Below are positions 53,103 through 62,320 of a DNA stretch of 64,000 bases, in pieces (within the stretch, counting starts at the first letter, position 1; each line of letters starts with the position of its first letter). This DNA is from Pseudomonas agarici (GTDB lineage Bacteria > Pseudomonadota > Gammaproteobacteria > Pseudomonadales > Pseudomonadaceae). The DNA lies in the NCBI RefSeq assembly GCF_900109755.1, contig NZ_FOAR01000010.1:123619-187618 (forward strand). The letters run 5' to 3'. A program made the translations under genes and the position numbers. A model generated the notes under the pieces. The model was not told where the DNA came from and ran no database searches. It saw only the letters and a list, made by a program, of their open reading frames with translations.

Positions 53103-54812
53103 CTATTGGCGGGTCAGTGCCGGTGTACGGGGGGCAATCAAGCGCCGGTTACCGGTGGCCTCGAACGCCGAGGCCAGACGCAGCAGCGCCGAATCGTCAT
53201 AGGCACGGCCAGCGAAGGTCAGGCCGACCGGCATGCCGATATCAGCCATGACGCCCATCGGCACCGTGACCGTGGGCACCCCCAGGTGGCGGATCGCCAG
53301 ATTGCCGTTGGCCACCCAGACACCGTTGCTCCAGGCAATATCCGCCGCCGCCGGATCGACATCGGCATTGGCCGGGCCGACATCGGCCACCGTCGGGAAC
53401 AGCACCGCATCGAGGCCCAGGCGCTGCATCCACTCTTCGAGGTCGATGCGCCGCGTCTCTTCAAGCCCGCGCAAGCCGTCCGGCACACTGCTGATCTGGT
53501 TCCACGCCGTAAGGCCGCGCTCCGCCATCCGTACATACTCGTCCATGCCGGCGGCCAGGTCGCCCTCACGGTTCGGCAGGGTGCCCGGATCATGGGGAAA
53601 AATCAGCGAACCCTCGACATCCACCAAACGGTTCAACTTGGGGTCGCCGTTGGCCTGGAGAAAATCGTCGAAGGCCCAGGCGGTCAGGTCCCACAGTTCA
53701 TGGTGCAGGAATTCCTTGGACACCAGGCCACGGTTAAACACGGTTGGCGCGCCGGGACGATCCCCTTCGCAATTGGATACCAACGGGAAGTCGACCTCGA
53801 CCACCTCGGCGCCAGCCGCTTCGAGAGCCTGGCGCGCCGCTTGCCAGAGATCGATCACCGAAGCACGGGTGTTGATCCGCTGCCCGGTCGGGCCACCGAT
53901 ACCGGGTTGCTCGCTGGTGCCCGCCGCGGGATCGGCGTTGATAAACATGCGCGGCACCCCCAGGCGCTTGCCGGCCAGGGCCTCGGCCCCCACGGCAAGC
54001 GAGCCATAGGATTGGGGCCGTACCGAAGCCACACTCGGGATCGGCACCCAGGGTTGCAGGCGCCACAGGTCGCCACGGCTGTCGCTGTCTTCCGCGACCA
54101 CTACGTCGAGCACTTCGAGCAGATCGGCCATGGTCCGGGCATAGGGCACCACCACATCCATGGTCGGCGTCAGCGGCCAGTTGCCACGTACCGAAATCAC
54201 CCCGCGCGACGGGGTGTAGGCACACAGGCCATTGTTCGAGGCCGGCCCGCGCCCGCTCGACCAGGTCTCTTCAGCCAGGCCGAAGGCTGCGAAGCTGGCG
54301 GCGGTCGCGGTCCCGGCGCCGTTCGATGAGCCCGAGGCAAAGGGCGCCGTGAGGTAGTCGGCGTTGTACGGGCTTTGCGCTCGACCATAGAGCCCGCGCT
54401 GCATGCCGCCATTGGCCATGGGCGGCATATTGGTCTTGCCCAGACAGATCGCTCCGGCGGCACGCAACCGTTCGACAGTGAAGGCATCGCGATAGGCGAT
54501 CAGGTTGGCGAAGGCCGGGCTGCCGCAAGCGGCAGTCAGGCCCTTGACCAGATAACTGTCCTTGGCGGTATAGGGGATGCCATCGAGCGGCCCCAGAGAC
54601 TCGCCTTTGGCTCGACGGGCATCGGACGCCCGAGCCTCTTCGAGCGCAGCGGGGTTGCGCACCACCAGCGCATTGAGGGCGGTAGGTGTCTGCGGGCCGT
54701 CATAGGCATCGATCCTGGCGAAATAGGCCTGAACCAGCTCAACCGCCGTTGTCTGGCCGGATTCGAGCGCCTCGCGCAATTGCGCAATGGAAACCTCGGT
54801 TACTTCGATCAT
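53103..54812 (-). CDS. amidase signature family enzyme
   Basis: 569 residues. Amidase-signature features: GIPYTAKDSYLV (catalytic lysine), FASGSSNGAGTATAASFAAFGLAEETWSSGRGPASNNG (the Ser-cis-Ser region and nucleophile serine in S-G-R-G-P-A-S) and GMPVGLTFAGRAYDDSALLRLASAFE near the end. It hydrolyses an amide, probably in the cytosol since no signal peptide is seen. The serine-rich motif differs from the usual G-T-D-x-G-G-S-I-R, so activity towards uncommon amides is possible. Isolated gene. Confidence 0.9.
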   Translation of the reverse strand: MIEVTEVSIAQLREALESGQTTAVELVQAYFARIDAYDGPQTPTALNALVVRNPAALEEARASDARRAKGESLGPLDGIPYTAKDSYLVKGLTAACGSPAFANLIAYRDAFTVERLRAAGAICLGKTNMPPMANGGMQRGLYGRAQSPYNADYLTAPFASGSSNGAGTATAASFAAFGLAEETWSSGRGPASNNGLCAYTPSRGVISVRGNWPLTPTMDVVVPYARTMADLLEVLDVVVAEDSDSRGDLWRLQPWVPIPSVASVRPQSYGSLAVGAEALAGKRLGVPRMFINADPAAGTSEQPGIGGPTGQRINTRASVIDLWQAARQALEAAGAEVVEVDFPLVSNCEGDRPGAPTVFNRGLVSKEFLHHELWDLTAWAFDDFLQANGDPKLNRLVDVEGSLIFPHDPGTLPNREGDLAAGMDEYVRMAERGLTAWNQISSVPDGLRGLEETRRIDLEEWMQRLGLDAVLFPTVADVGPANADVDPAAADIAWSNGVWVANGNLAIRHLGVPTVTVPMGVMADIGMPVGLTFAGRAYDDSALLRLASAFEATGNRRLIAPRTPALTRQ

Positions 54813-54897
54813 GCTGTTATCGTCGACTGCTGATGGGGGACGCGGTGATTGGAATCACCGCTATCTTACCCTAGTCGTCTGTGTGATTAGTTCTATT

Positions 54898-55036
54898 AGT
54901 CAATTTCGGCTGCCACCAGCCCCTGGCCTGCGTTGCTGTTCCTCGCCATAGCCCGGCTATGACTCGTCACAGCGCCTTGGCCATGGACTGGTGGCATCCG
55001 AACTTGAGCTAACGAACTCACCGTACAGGCCACTAG
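54898..55036. repeat. dispersed intergenic repeat region, copy 2
   Basis: The segment 55014-55036 GAACTCACCGTACAGGCCACTAG matches the copy at 24872 with two differences, and AGTCAATTTCGGC at 54898 matches 27238-27250. The region 54813-55094 has no supportable gene. Confidence 0.55.
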
Positions 55037-55094
55037 CTCCACTACGCGATAAAAAGGCAGCAGGCCCAGTGAAATCCAGCCGGTCCTAAAACAC

Positions 55095-58000
55095 CTAGTT
55101 GACCGATAACTTAGGCAAGCCATCTTCTTCCGGCCTGTAGGAACCATAGCCGCTGACGTAAGTGTGCTCTTTGCCTTCATCATCAATAAAGGTTTCATCG
55201 TACCCCGAGGCCCAGGCATAGCCTTTGTTTATCTCGTTCAAGCCATCGCCGATGTAGTCGTTATGGGTCTCGTCCTCGCCCTTGAGCTCCTTCTCGCGGA
55301 AGTCAAAGATACTTTTGTTCTCGGGAGCGTCGCGCTGGAGATAATTGGCCAGATAGGTTTGCAGCGATACATAGTTCTCCGCACCCTTGGGTTGCAGCAG
55401 GCCATCCTTCTCGAATTGCTTGAGTTGATCCCACTTCTGGCCGGATATCTTATGCAGCTTTTTGGATTTGATGGTGCTGAGAATCGCACCGACAAAACCT
55501 AGGACAGCACCCGCCACAAACCCAACAGGGCCGAGGGCGCCGATCACTCGACCGGCGGTGCCGCCGATCAAGCCCCACGCGCCGTTCACGCTAGCGACAC
55601 CTGCGATCACACCGCCAGCGCCGCCGAAGACTCCCAGGAAACCGGACGCGGTCTGCAGCGGGTCATGATTCTTCAGCCCGTCACGAATGCCAAAGGCGCT
55701 CAGGACGATGCCGGTCACCCCACCCGCCAGGTCACCAGAAGAGCCGAAGAACTTAGAAACCGAGCCGGCGATCCGGTGCGCAGTGCTAGCACCGGCGATG
55801 CGGTATTTGGTGTTGTAGTTGCCATCCAAGTAACCAGCCTTGAACGCGTCGGCATCGTAGTGAGGGTAGTTGGCCGGATCGCCGGTCGGGGTATTGCGCA
55901 CTGCCCCTCCGCCTTTCTCATCGGTAATCCAGGAGCCGCCGCTATTGACGCCGCCCTGCTCAACTCGAAACCCGCCCTTGCCATCTGGAATATAGGTGTC
56001 CGGCTTGTCGGGCAAGAAACCCTGGCCGGCAAGGTGCTTGGACAGGTCCGACTCGATCTCGATAGGCGGTACCGTGCCAGGCTTGCGCCACATGTCTGGA
56101 ATGGTTTTGCTCAGGCCCAGGTTGTCGTAAATCTTGGTTTTCAAGATCAAGTCGGCGGTTTTTGCGCCCAGGGTCAGGAAACCGTTCGAGAAGCTGGCGA
56201 AGGTCAAGAAGTCGGCTGCGATGCCCAGGCGACCTTCCGATGTAGAGGCAATTTTTCCTGGATCGCCGTGCAACTGATAGATACCCCGTGCCAAGCCGAA
56301 CAGCCCGGACATGGACCCCAGGGTGCCGGTCTCCCTCATCGTCGCAAACATCTTGGTGAGGTTGTCTTTCTCTGTCGACGATAGTGATTTGAAGGCATTT
56401 TTCTCGGCGGCAAGGGCATCTTTTATGTCGGCCTCGGTGAGGGTACCATTACGCATGTACTTGTCACCCAGCGCCGCATATACTTTACCGAATGAAACTG
56501 CGTCATCCTTGTTCTTGATGAACTTCTCGACGGTGGTTTCCCAGGCGCTGATCAAGTGCGAAGGAATATCGGTTATCCCCCGCGCAGCGCGTAACCAGTA
56601 TTTGGTCGTGTCGATAGCCGCTAGCGCGCTGTTGTCTTCGCTGATCTTGCTCGGATCGCCGATGATCGCATCAAGGTCCATGATCATGGTGTCTCGACTG
56701 AGGTCGCCTTTGAACTGTTCGGCCATCTTCGGATCGATCTGCGCCAAGCCTAGGTAGGTCTGCTGGATTTCCTGCTGGGCCAGTTCTGTCTTGCCGCTGT
56801 CTTCCAGGGCCTTGATGTACTTACGAAAGCTTTCGGAGTTGGCGCTGGTCTTGAGCTTTTCTTCGACTTCGGCGATTTTCCCTTCTCCGCCGACTACCTT
56901 GCTTTTGGAGTCCTTATTAATACGCTCCATGTCCGCCATGATCTTCTCGTCACTGCTCAATTCGGCCAAGCGCTTATCAATAGCCTTTACGTCGAAAATA
57001 TCTTCACGCACATCCCGACCGGTAACCTCGATCGGATCGGTGGCATCGGATTTGTAGCCACGGCCATGTTCAGGAATAACGGTCATACCGTTGTCTGTCA
57101 TGCTTTTGGCTTCCAGCGCCCGCAGGAACTTGGCACGTGAGTCGTCCTCACCAATACTGCCATTCTCGACACCCTCGCGATATTCCTTGACCAGGTTTTG
57201 CAGCGTCAGGTCCTGGATGCCCAGCGGGTTGCCGTCTTCGTCCTTTTCGGTAGTCGGCAATTCATTGATATTCAACTCGCTGGAGGGTGGTAAACCATAT
57301 TCCTTGCGCAGTTCATCGACATCGTTGACCTGCGTGGTAATCTCGTCACGGTGCCCCGCAACCTGAGCAAAAAGCTCCGGGTTGATTTCCTCACTAACCA
57401 CGACCTTCTCTTGTTGGCCTCCGGGTTTTTGGTAGGTATACGTAATCAGACCGGGACCATATTCGTCCACAGCGCCCACGCCGGAAATGTCCTCGGTGGA
57501 AGGCAGGTATTCATCCTCGCCCGCCAGGCGATAGCCCTCGCCCTGGGCGCGAGCGATTCCATCCAGGGTCTTGCCGGTTTCGCCATAAGCCTGGAACGAG
57601 TCCGGTGCCAGCGCCTCGATAACAGTGATGGTCTTGCCGTTTTTCAGGGTGACGACCTCTACACCACCTTCGCTGTAGGCGTGAATATTGTCGATATCGG
57701 CCAAAGAGGCTGGCGTCTCGTTGTCCTCGGCCAGGTAGTCCTTATTCTTGATGGCATTGACCAAGGCATCATGGGCGACGGTGCCTTCGGTCTGCTTGAG
57801 TGCCGTCAGAAGCCCATAAAGGCGTGTACCTCGTAGTTCCAGGCTCGGCGATTTGTCATTGCTACCCGCCCGGCCAATGCGAATATCCGGGGGCAAAGTG
57901 GATTCGGTTTCGCTGGCATCACCCGGTGGCAGCAAGTACTTCTTGCCGTCGTATTGAAACTTAATGACGCCGCTTTTTTCGTCGATGGATTCGACGTTCA

Positions 58001-58772
58001 GTTTGCTGATGTCATAGTCACTGGGCAGCGACGACGCCCGTTCGTAGCCATCAGCTTTACCTTTATCGAGCACTTTCTGCACTTCGCCCTGATACCCCAA
58101 TTGTTTAGATAGCTCGGGGTTGAGATCTTCGGATATCACGTAGCGTTTGCCGTCCTTGGTTTCCACCAGAGTCAGGCCATTGTCCTTGTGTTCGATGCTT
58201 TTGTACTCAGTGCTGCTGGCCGGCAGTTTCTGCGTGTCACCCACCAGCTCATAACCGTCCTGCTTGAACTTCAATGCATCCTTTGCATGCATCAGCCGAT
58301 TGAAGGTGTCCGGGGTCAGCGTATTGTTGACCACCATCTGGTTAGCGCCGAACTTGTAAGTGATAACGCCTTCGTCGGCATGGCTGGTATCGATTTCGCT
58401 GATGTGGTCGGCATAGCCGAGACTGTCCTCATTATCCACTGACAAGGTGTAGCCATCCGCCCGGGCTTGCAGCGTGAGTTGGTCCTTGAGTACTTGTTCG
58501 TAAAGTTTTGGCGCAGTGGCGCGATTTACGACAACTTCTTTACCGTCGTTGGTGGTGTAGCGAATAGTGTCTTTGCCATGTTTTTCTGGAGGCTCAATGC
58601 TCTTGTAGTCGAACAGCTTCGGGGCAGACTCATCGGCTTTTGCTTCTTTAGGCGCAGGCGCGTTGGGATTACCCGAATTAGATATCCTGGCATTCTTTAG
58701 TATCTCCTCGAAACGCGAGCCTGCTTTGGGAGTTTCGGAAGAAGGGGGCATACCGTCTTGAATTTTCGCCAT
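55095..58772 (-). CDS. large repeat protein with HrpK-like hydrophobic C-terminal region (putative secreted/translocator-type protein)
   Basis: 1,225 residues, acidic. GAGGCGCAGACG precedes the ATG. About residues 50-550 hold degenerate 75-90-residue repeats (strand-G-x-I-T-Y or V-I-K-F, then G-K-x-V-V-V, then L-x-P-x-x-F-x-x-L). Residues 550-860 are helical. Near 1010-1130 a glycine-rich hydrophobic part (AGGVTGIVLSAFGIRDGLK, then VIGALGPVGFVAGAVLGFVGAIL) is followed by WDQLKQFEKDGLLQPKGAENYVSLQTYLANYLQRDAPENKSIFDFRE, which I associate with HrpK/HopB-type type III proteins. No hrp box was found upstream. Function uncertain. Confidence 0.72.
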   Translation of the reverse strand: MAKIQDGMPPSSETPKAGSRFEEILKNARISNSGNPNAPAPKEAKADESAPKLFDYKSIEPPEKHGKDTIRYTTNDGKEVVVNRATAPKLYEQVLKDQLTLQARADGYTLSVDNEDSLGYADHISEIDTSHADEGVITYKFGANQMVVNNTLTPDTFNRLMHAKDALKFKQDGYELVGDTQKLPASSTEYKSIEHKDNGLTLVETKDGKRYVISEDLNPELSKQLGYQGEVQKVLDKGKADGYERASSLPSDYDISKLNVESIDEKSGVIKFQYDGKKYLLPPGDASETESTLPPDIRIGRAGSNDKSPSLELRGTRLYGLLTALKQTEGTVAHDALVNAIKNKDYLAEDNETPASLADIDNIHAYSEGGVEVVTLKNGKTITVIEALAPDSFQAYGETGKTLDGIARAQGEGYRLAGEDEYLPSTEDISGVGAVDEYGPGLITYTYQKPGGQQEKVVVSEEINPELFAQVAGHRDEITTQVNDVDELRKEYGLPPSSELNINELPTTEKDEDGNPLGIQDLTLQNLVKEYREGVENGSIGEDDSRAKFLRALEAKSMTDNGMTVIPEHGRGYKSDATDPIEVTGRDVREDIFDVKAIDKRLAELSSDEKIMADMERINKDSKSKVVGGEGKIAEVEEKLKTSANSESFRKYIKALEDSGKTELAQQEIQQTYLGLAQIDPKMAEQFKGDLSRDTMIMDLDAIIGDPSKISEDNSALAAIDTTKYWLRAARGITDIPSHLISAWETTVEKFIKNKDDAVSFGKVYAALGDKYMRNGTLTEADIKDALAAEKNAFKSLSSTEKDNLTKMFATMRETGTLGSMSGLFGLARGIYQLHGDPGKIASTSEGRLGIAADFLTFASFSNGFLTLGAKTADLILKTKIYDNLGLSKTIPDMWRKPGTVPPIEIESDLSKHLAGQGFLPDKPDTYIPDGKGGFRVEQGGVNSGGSWITDEKGGGAVRNTPTGDPANYPHYDADAFKAGYLDGNYNTKYRIAGASTAHRIAGSVSKFFGSSGDLAGGVTGIVLSAFGIRDGLKNHDPLQTASGFLGVFGGAGGVIAGVASVNGAWGLIGGTAGRVIGALGPVGFVAGAVLGFVGAILSTIKSKKLHKISGQKWDQLKQFEKDGLLQPKGAENYVSLQTYLANYLQRDAPENKSIFDFREKELKGEDETHNDYIGDGLNEINKGYAWASGYDETFIDDEGKEHTYVSGYGSYRPEEDGLPKLSVN

Positions 58773-59154
58773 CGTCTGCGCCTCGAGGTCTTATTGGATC
58801 TGAGCAATGCGTAACCATCTGGGTACGTGCCAGCTGCTGCTAGCGTATGACAATACGCATCCGATGACGCCGCAGAACGACAACATTTCACAAAAATTCG
58901 CAACATGATTTTGTTGTGATGCTCGCTTGAATCGCTCCAGATTCTTTCTGGCAGCCTGCAAGCTCATTGCCTACCGCCTTCCCAACCGCCCGCTCTGAGC
59001 TGCGACCGAGTCGCTGATGTCTTTTCCAGTGTGCGGCGGCAGAGGCCCGCACCCTCTCATAGGTACCTCTGCGGATCAGTCACCACATAACCGGGCTCTG
59101 CACAGAGGCATCTCCCAATCGTCCCGACTGAGCGGCAATCGGTGACCTGGATAA
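58773..59154. other. intergenic region
   Basis: 382 bases between two minus-strand genes. Nothing coding is supported. No hrp box or terminator was recognised; ACAAAATCATGTTGCGAATTT-like AT-rich sequence near 58890-58915 (on the minus strand) may be promoter sequence for the large gene. Confidence 0.45.
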
Positions 59155-59907
59155 TCACAAGGAGATACGTCGGGTTTTAATGTCACGGAATTGATGAGGA
59201 GTATAATGTGTTGCCGCCTTGAACTGTCTGGAGAAGGCGCTGTGATCTGCGTACCCGCATTCGAAAGCAATGTCGGTAATCAGCTTTTGGCTTTTCTCAA
59301 GCAGCTCGCAAGCCTTATCAATACGTACCTGCAAAAGTATCTGCTTGGGAGTCAGATGAAACACCTCCCTTGTGAGCCGCTCCAGGGTATCTGCCGAAAG
59401 ATTGACTTCAGCGGCAACTTCCGGAATCAATAACTTCTCACCAAAGCGAGTTTCTATAATGGATATAAAGTCCAAAAGACGCTTATAGCTGGTGTGCCGT
59501 TCATCAGGCTTTGGCAAAATTCGTGATACGCCAACAAGACCGATAAATCTACCCTGATCGTTTTGTATTCTCACTTTCGTGCTCAGGCACCACTGCCTGG
59601 AGCCGTCCGCCGTGAAGTAGAGACGAAGCATGTCCAGCATCTGCTTGCCATCATGAATCACACTCAGATCCTGAGCCAAAATGGACGGCCCACTCACTGA
59701 AAAAAGCTCAGCGGCAGTTCGGCCATAAACTTGATCTTTCCGGGTAAATCCGGCTTGGCTAATCAACGCCTGGTTGAACATCCGAAACCGTGCTTGCTCA
59801 TCCTTAACGTAGAAAAGAACCCCCGGTAGGCGACCAAAAATAAACTCAAGGAGCGACATATTGTGCTCACTTCCGTCAAGAATTTCTTTGAAATCAACTT
59901 GGAGCAT
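59155..59907 (-). CDS. AraC-family regulator with N-terminal PAS domain
   Basis: 250 residues. PAS sensor (about 25-130: LPGVLFYVKDEQARFRMFNQALISQAGF, then WCLSTKVRIQNDQGRFIGLVGVSRI) plus a C-terminal AraC DNA-binding domain with two helix-turn-helices (IPEVAAEVNLSADTLERLTREVF and ITDIAFECGYADHSAFSRQFKAATHYTPHQFR). Such proteins control nearby catabolic genes. Divergent to the DAO-type oxidoreductase gene 271 bases away, so the oxidoreductase and RraA genes are the probable targets. Confidence 0.9.
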   Translation of the reverse strand: MLQVDFKEILDGSEHNMSLLEFIFGRLPGVLFYVKDEQARFRMFNQALISQAGFTRKDQVYGRTAAELFSVSGPSILAQDLSVIHDGKQMLDMLRLYFTADGSRQWCLSTKVRIQNDQGRFIGLVGVSRILPKPDERHTSYKRLLDFISIIETRFGEKLLIPEVAAEVNLSADTLERLTREVFHLTPKQILLQVRIDKACELLEKSQKLITDIAFECGYADHSAFSRQFKAATHYTPHQFRDIKTRRISL

Positions 59908-60178
59908 AAGTCGCCAATCGTTCAGGAGTATAAGGAATGATGGTGTGGCCGCACTTTAGCATATGGATGATACGGCACTAAGTAGTGCCCTCCTCTTGAA
60001 TCTACAGCAGGGAACCCGGTGCAGCAAGCCTGCCGCCTTTAACGAGCCCGTCGAGTTCGAAAAACTCAATTGGATTGATCGGTTATGCAGATTTCCGCAC
60101 AATTTTTTCATATCCAATCAAGCGTTTTGCAACTGCCTGGTCATAATTATGGCGTTACGAAATTCTGGGAGGATGACT

Positions 60179-61351
60179 ATGAGCCGGTCGAATGAAAGGG
60201 TTGTGATCATCGGTGGCGCCGTCATGGGGAGTTTCACAGGGTACTTTCTGCGCCGGGAAGGTTTTACCGGCTCCATCCAAATAATCGAGCAAGACAGCAC
60301 CTATAGCCTCTCGTCGACTGCGCTGTCGGCGGCTTCGATCAGGACACAGCTCACATATCCATTCAGCATTCATATGAGTTTGTTCGCGGCACAGATCTGC
60401 CGCGACCCCAAGGCATGGTTTGGCCCCGAGGCGGACATCGAGTTTAGGGAAAGGGGTTACCTGACTCTGGCGGCCCCTGAATATGCGGAAGTCATGTACC
60501 AGAACGCCAAAATGCAGGTTGCCAATGGAGCCGACGTGGTAAAACTTGATCAGGCGGCACTAGCAGAAAAATACCCGTGGATTCACCATGACGATGTTGC
60601 CTATGGATTCTTCGGCGCCTCGAATGAAGGCTGGTTCGATGCCTGGGCACTTCTTCAGCTAGTGAAGCGAAGTGCAAAATCCCTGGGTGTTCAGTACATC
60701 GACGGACGAGCCGTAGGCATTCGTACTAATGGTTCAAAGGTAACGGCAGTTGATCTGGCAGACGGCACTACACGCGCATGCGATTGGTGTGTTAATGCTG
60801 CGGGTGCCGCCGGTGGCCGAGTAGCAAAGTGGCTGGATATCGATTTGCCGGTTGAGGCGCGCAAAAGAACCGTATTCCATTTCAAATCGCCAATTGCCAG
60901 CGGTGACTTCCCCGTCATCCTGGATACCTCAGGATTCTGGCTGCGACCCGAAGGCGACGGTTTCATCGCCGGCATTGCTCCCGACGCAGACAGAGATCCT
61001 CGTGCCGATGGTGACTTCGAGCCCGACCACTACCTGCTGGAGGAAAAACTCTGGCCGCTGCTCGCACACCGGATTCCAGCCATGGAAAGTTTAAAGCTGC
61101 AGCGAGCATGGGCAGGTCATTACGAAATGAACGTGTTTGACCATAACGGCGTGGTCGGGCCCCATGACGAGTTCAAAAACTTGATTTTCGCCACCGGATT
61201 CTCCGGCCATGGCGTGATGCACTCCCCGGCAACGGGCAGAGGCGTGGCTGAACTTATTACCCATGGTCAATTCCAGACCATTGATTTGTCCGAGCTCGGC
61301 TACGGACGCATCAGAAACAACACCCCCATTGTAGAAACAATGGTTTATTGA
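60179..61351 (+). CDS. FAD-dependent oxidoreductase, D-amino-acid-oxidase fold
   Basis: 390 residues from ATG 60179 with GGGAGG 6 bases upstream (open frame extends 72 codons further without a site). FAD-binding start VVIIGGAVMGSFTGYFL, DAO substrate domain (AALAEKYPWIHHDDVAYG), VNAAGAAGGRVAKW, and a C-terminal flavin segment ATGFSGHGVMHSPATGRGVAELI. Probably oxidises an amino acid, imino acid or sarcosine-like substrate; the electron acceptor is unknown. Precedes the RraA-family gene by 109 bases and is controlled most likely by the PAS-AraC protein. Confidence 0.88.
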   Translation: MSRSNERVVIIGGAVMGSFTGYFLRREGFTGSIQIIEQDSTYSLSSTALSAASIRTQLTYPFSIHMSLFAAQICRDPKAWFGPEADIEFRERGYLTLAAPEYAEVMYQNAKMQVANGADVVKLDQAALAEKYPWIHHDDVAYGFFGASNEGWFDAWALLQLVKRSAKSLGVQYIDGRAVGIRTNGSKVTAVDLADGTTRACDWCVNAAGAAGGRVAKWLDIDLPVEARKRTVFHFKSPIASGDFPVILDTSGFWLRPEGDGFIAGIAPDADRDPRADGDFEPDHYLLEEKLWPLLAHRIPAMESLKLQRAWAGHYEMNVFDHNGVVGPHDEFKNLIFATGFSGHGVMHSPATGRGVAELITHGQFQTIDLSELGYGRIRNNTPIVETMVY

Positions 61352-61460
61352 TGGCCTTGACAGCAACAGCAGTGTCGGTAGTTCAGTCGAGTGAACAGTT
61401 TGATTCCAGCCACGGCCTTGGGCATCGGCTAAAAAAATAAGACTTCGAGGAGACAAACAA

Positions 61461-62132
61461 ATGCTAATCAATGAGCAGGACGTCCTCAAACGTGGCGCGG
61501 CGATAGATACCAGTACCTGGTCAGATGCACTCGACGAACTGGGCGTTGCGGGGACTGTTTTAGATATTCCGCGTCAAAGCGGTGCAGGCCTGGCAATTGG
61601 CTTTGCCGTAACAGCGCGAGCCTTGACCGGAAAATTGGGAGATTTTAAAAAATCCGACTTCGCGGTGGGCCAACTGATAGCAGCCACCGGCCCCGGTAAG
61701 ATGTTGATGGTTGACATGGGGGGAGCACGCATTTCAGCCATGGGTGGATTGGCGGCATTGGGGGCGAGCAACCAACACGCGACAGGTATCGTCATCGATG
61801 GTGGCTGCCGTGACATAGACGAGATTCGAGCCACGCAATTGTGGGTTTCAAGTCGTTGGGTAGTCCCCACGACGGGTAAGACTCGCGTCAAGGTATTGCC
61901 GCTAGGAGGCGACATCGTTGTCGGTGGAGTTTGCGTGTCACAAGGCGATCTGGTTGCCGGTGACGATACGGCCATCGTCGTCATACCTCGCGCCCATGTG
62001 CAAGCGGCGCTGGTTATCGCAGAACGCATTATGGCGATTGACGAGTGCGTGGAAGCGCGGATCCGCGCTGGCGAAAGCTTTGGTTTGGCAGCCGCGACCG
62101 CCGGCTACATCCCCGCTCGCGATAACCGGTAG
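61461..62132 (+). CDS. RraA-family protein (aldolase/regulator-of-RNase E-like fold)
   Basis: 223 residues; GAGGAGACAAACAA before the ATG. Family pattern: DALDELGVAGTVLDIP, VDMGGARISAMGGLAALGASNQHATGIVIDGGCRDIDEIRA. The G-G-x-R-D motif (here GGCRD) and upstream glycine-rich loop are those of 4-hydroxy-4-methyl-2-oxoglutarate aldolase or oxaloacetate-decarboxylase-type members rather than of E. coli RraA. Likely cytosolic and catabolic, acting with the oxidoreductase. Confidence 0.87.
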   Translation: MLINEQDVLKRGAAIDTSTWSDALDELGVAGTVLDIPRQSGAGLAIGFAVTARALTGKLGDFKKSDFAVGQLIAATGPGKMLMVDMGGARISAMGGLAALGASNQHATGIVIDGGCRDIDEIRATQLWVSSRWVVPTTGKTRVKVLPLGGDIVVGGVCVSQGDLVAGDDTAIVVIPRAHVQAALVIAERIMAIDECVEARIRAGESFGLAAATAGYIPARDNR

Positions 62133-62320
62133 CCCGGTCAGCCGTAGATTCGACTCGCTATTCCAAAGCTCAACCCGGACCCGCTGGACTTTGGCCCGGC
62201 GCTGATGTTTCAAATGCTGGTCGCATCGCGGATACAGCCTCCTCAAGGCAGTACCCGTAGCCGGCTTTGCGTTCCTCCAAACAGCACCATGCAGCCTGGC
62301 CACGGGTGATGATCAGGAGG

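Noticed and set aside
58773..58960. Possible hrp box upstream of the 1,225-residue gene
   Set aside because: Neither GGAAC(C/T) nor CCACNNA at correct spacing was found on the minus strand.
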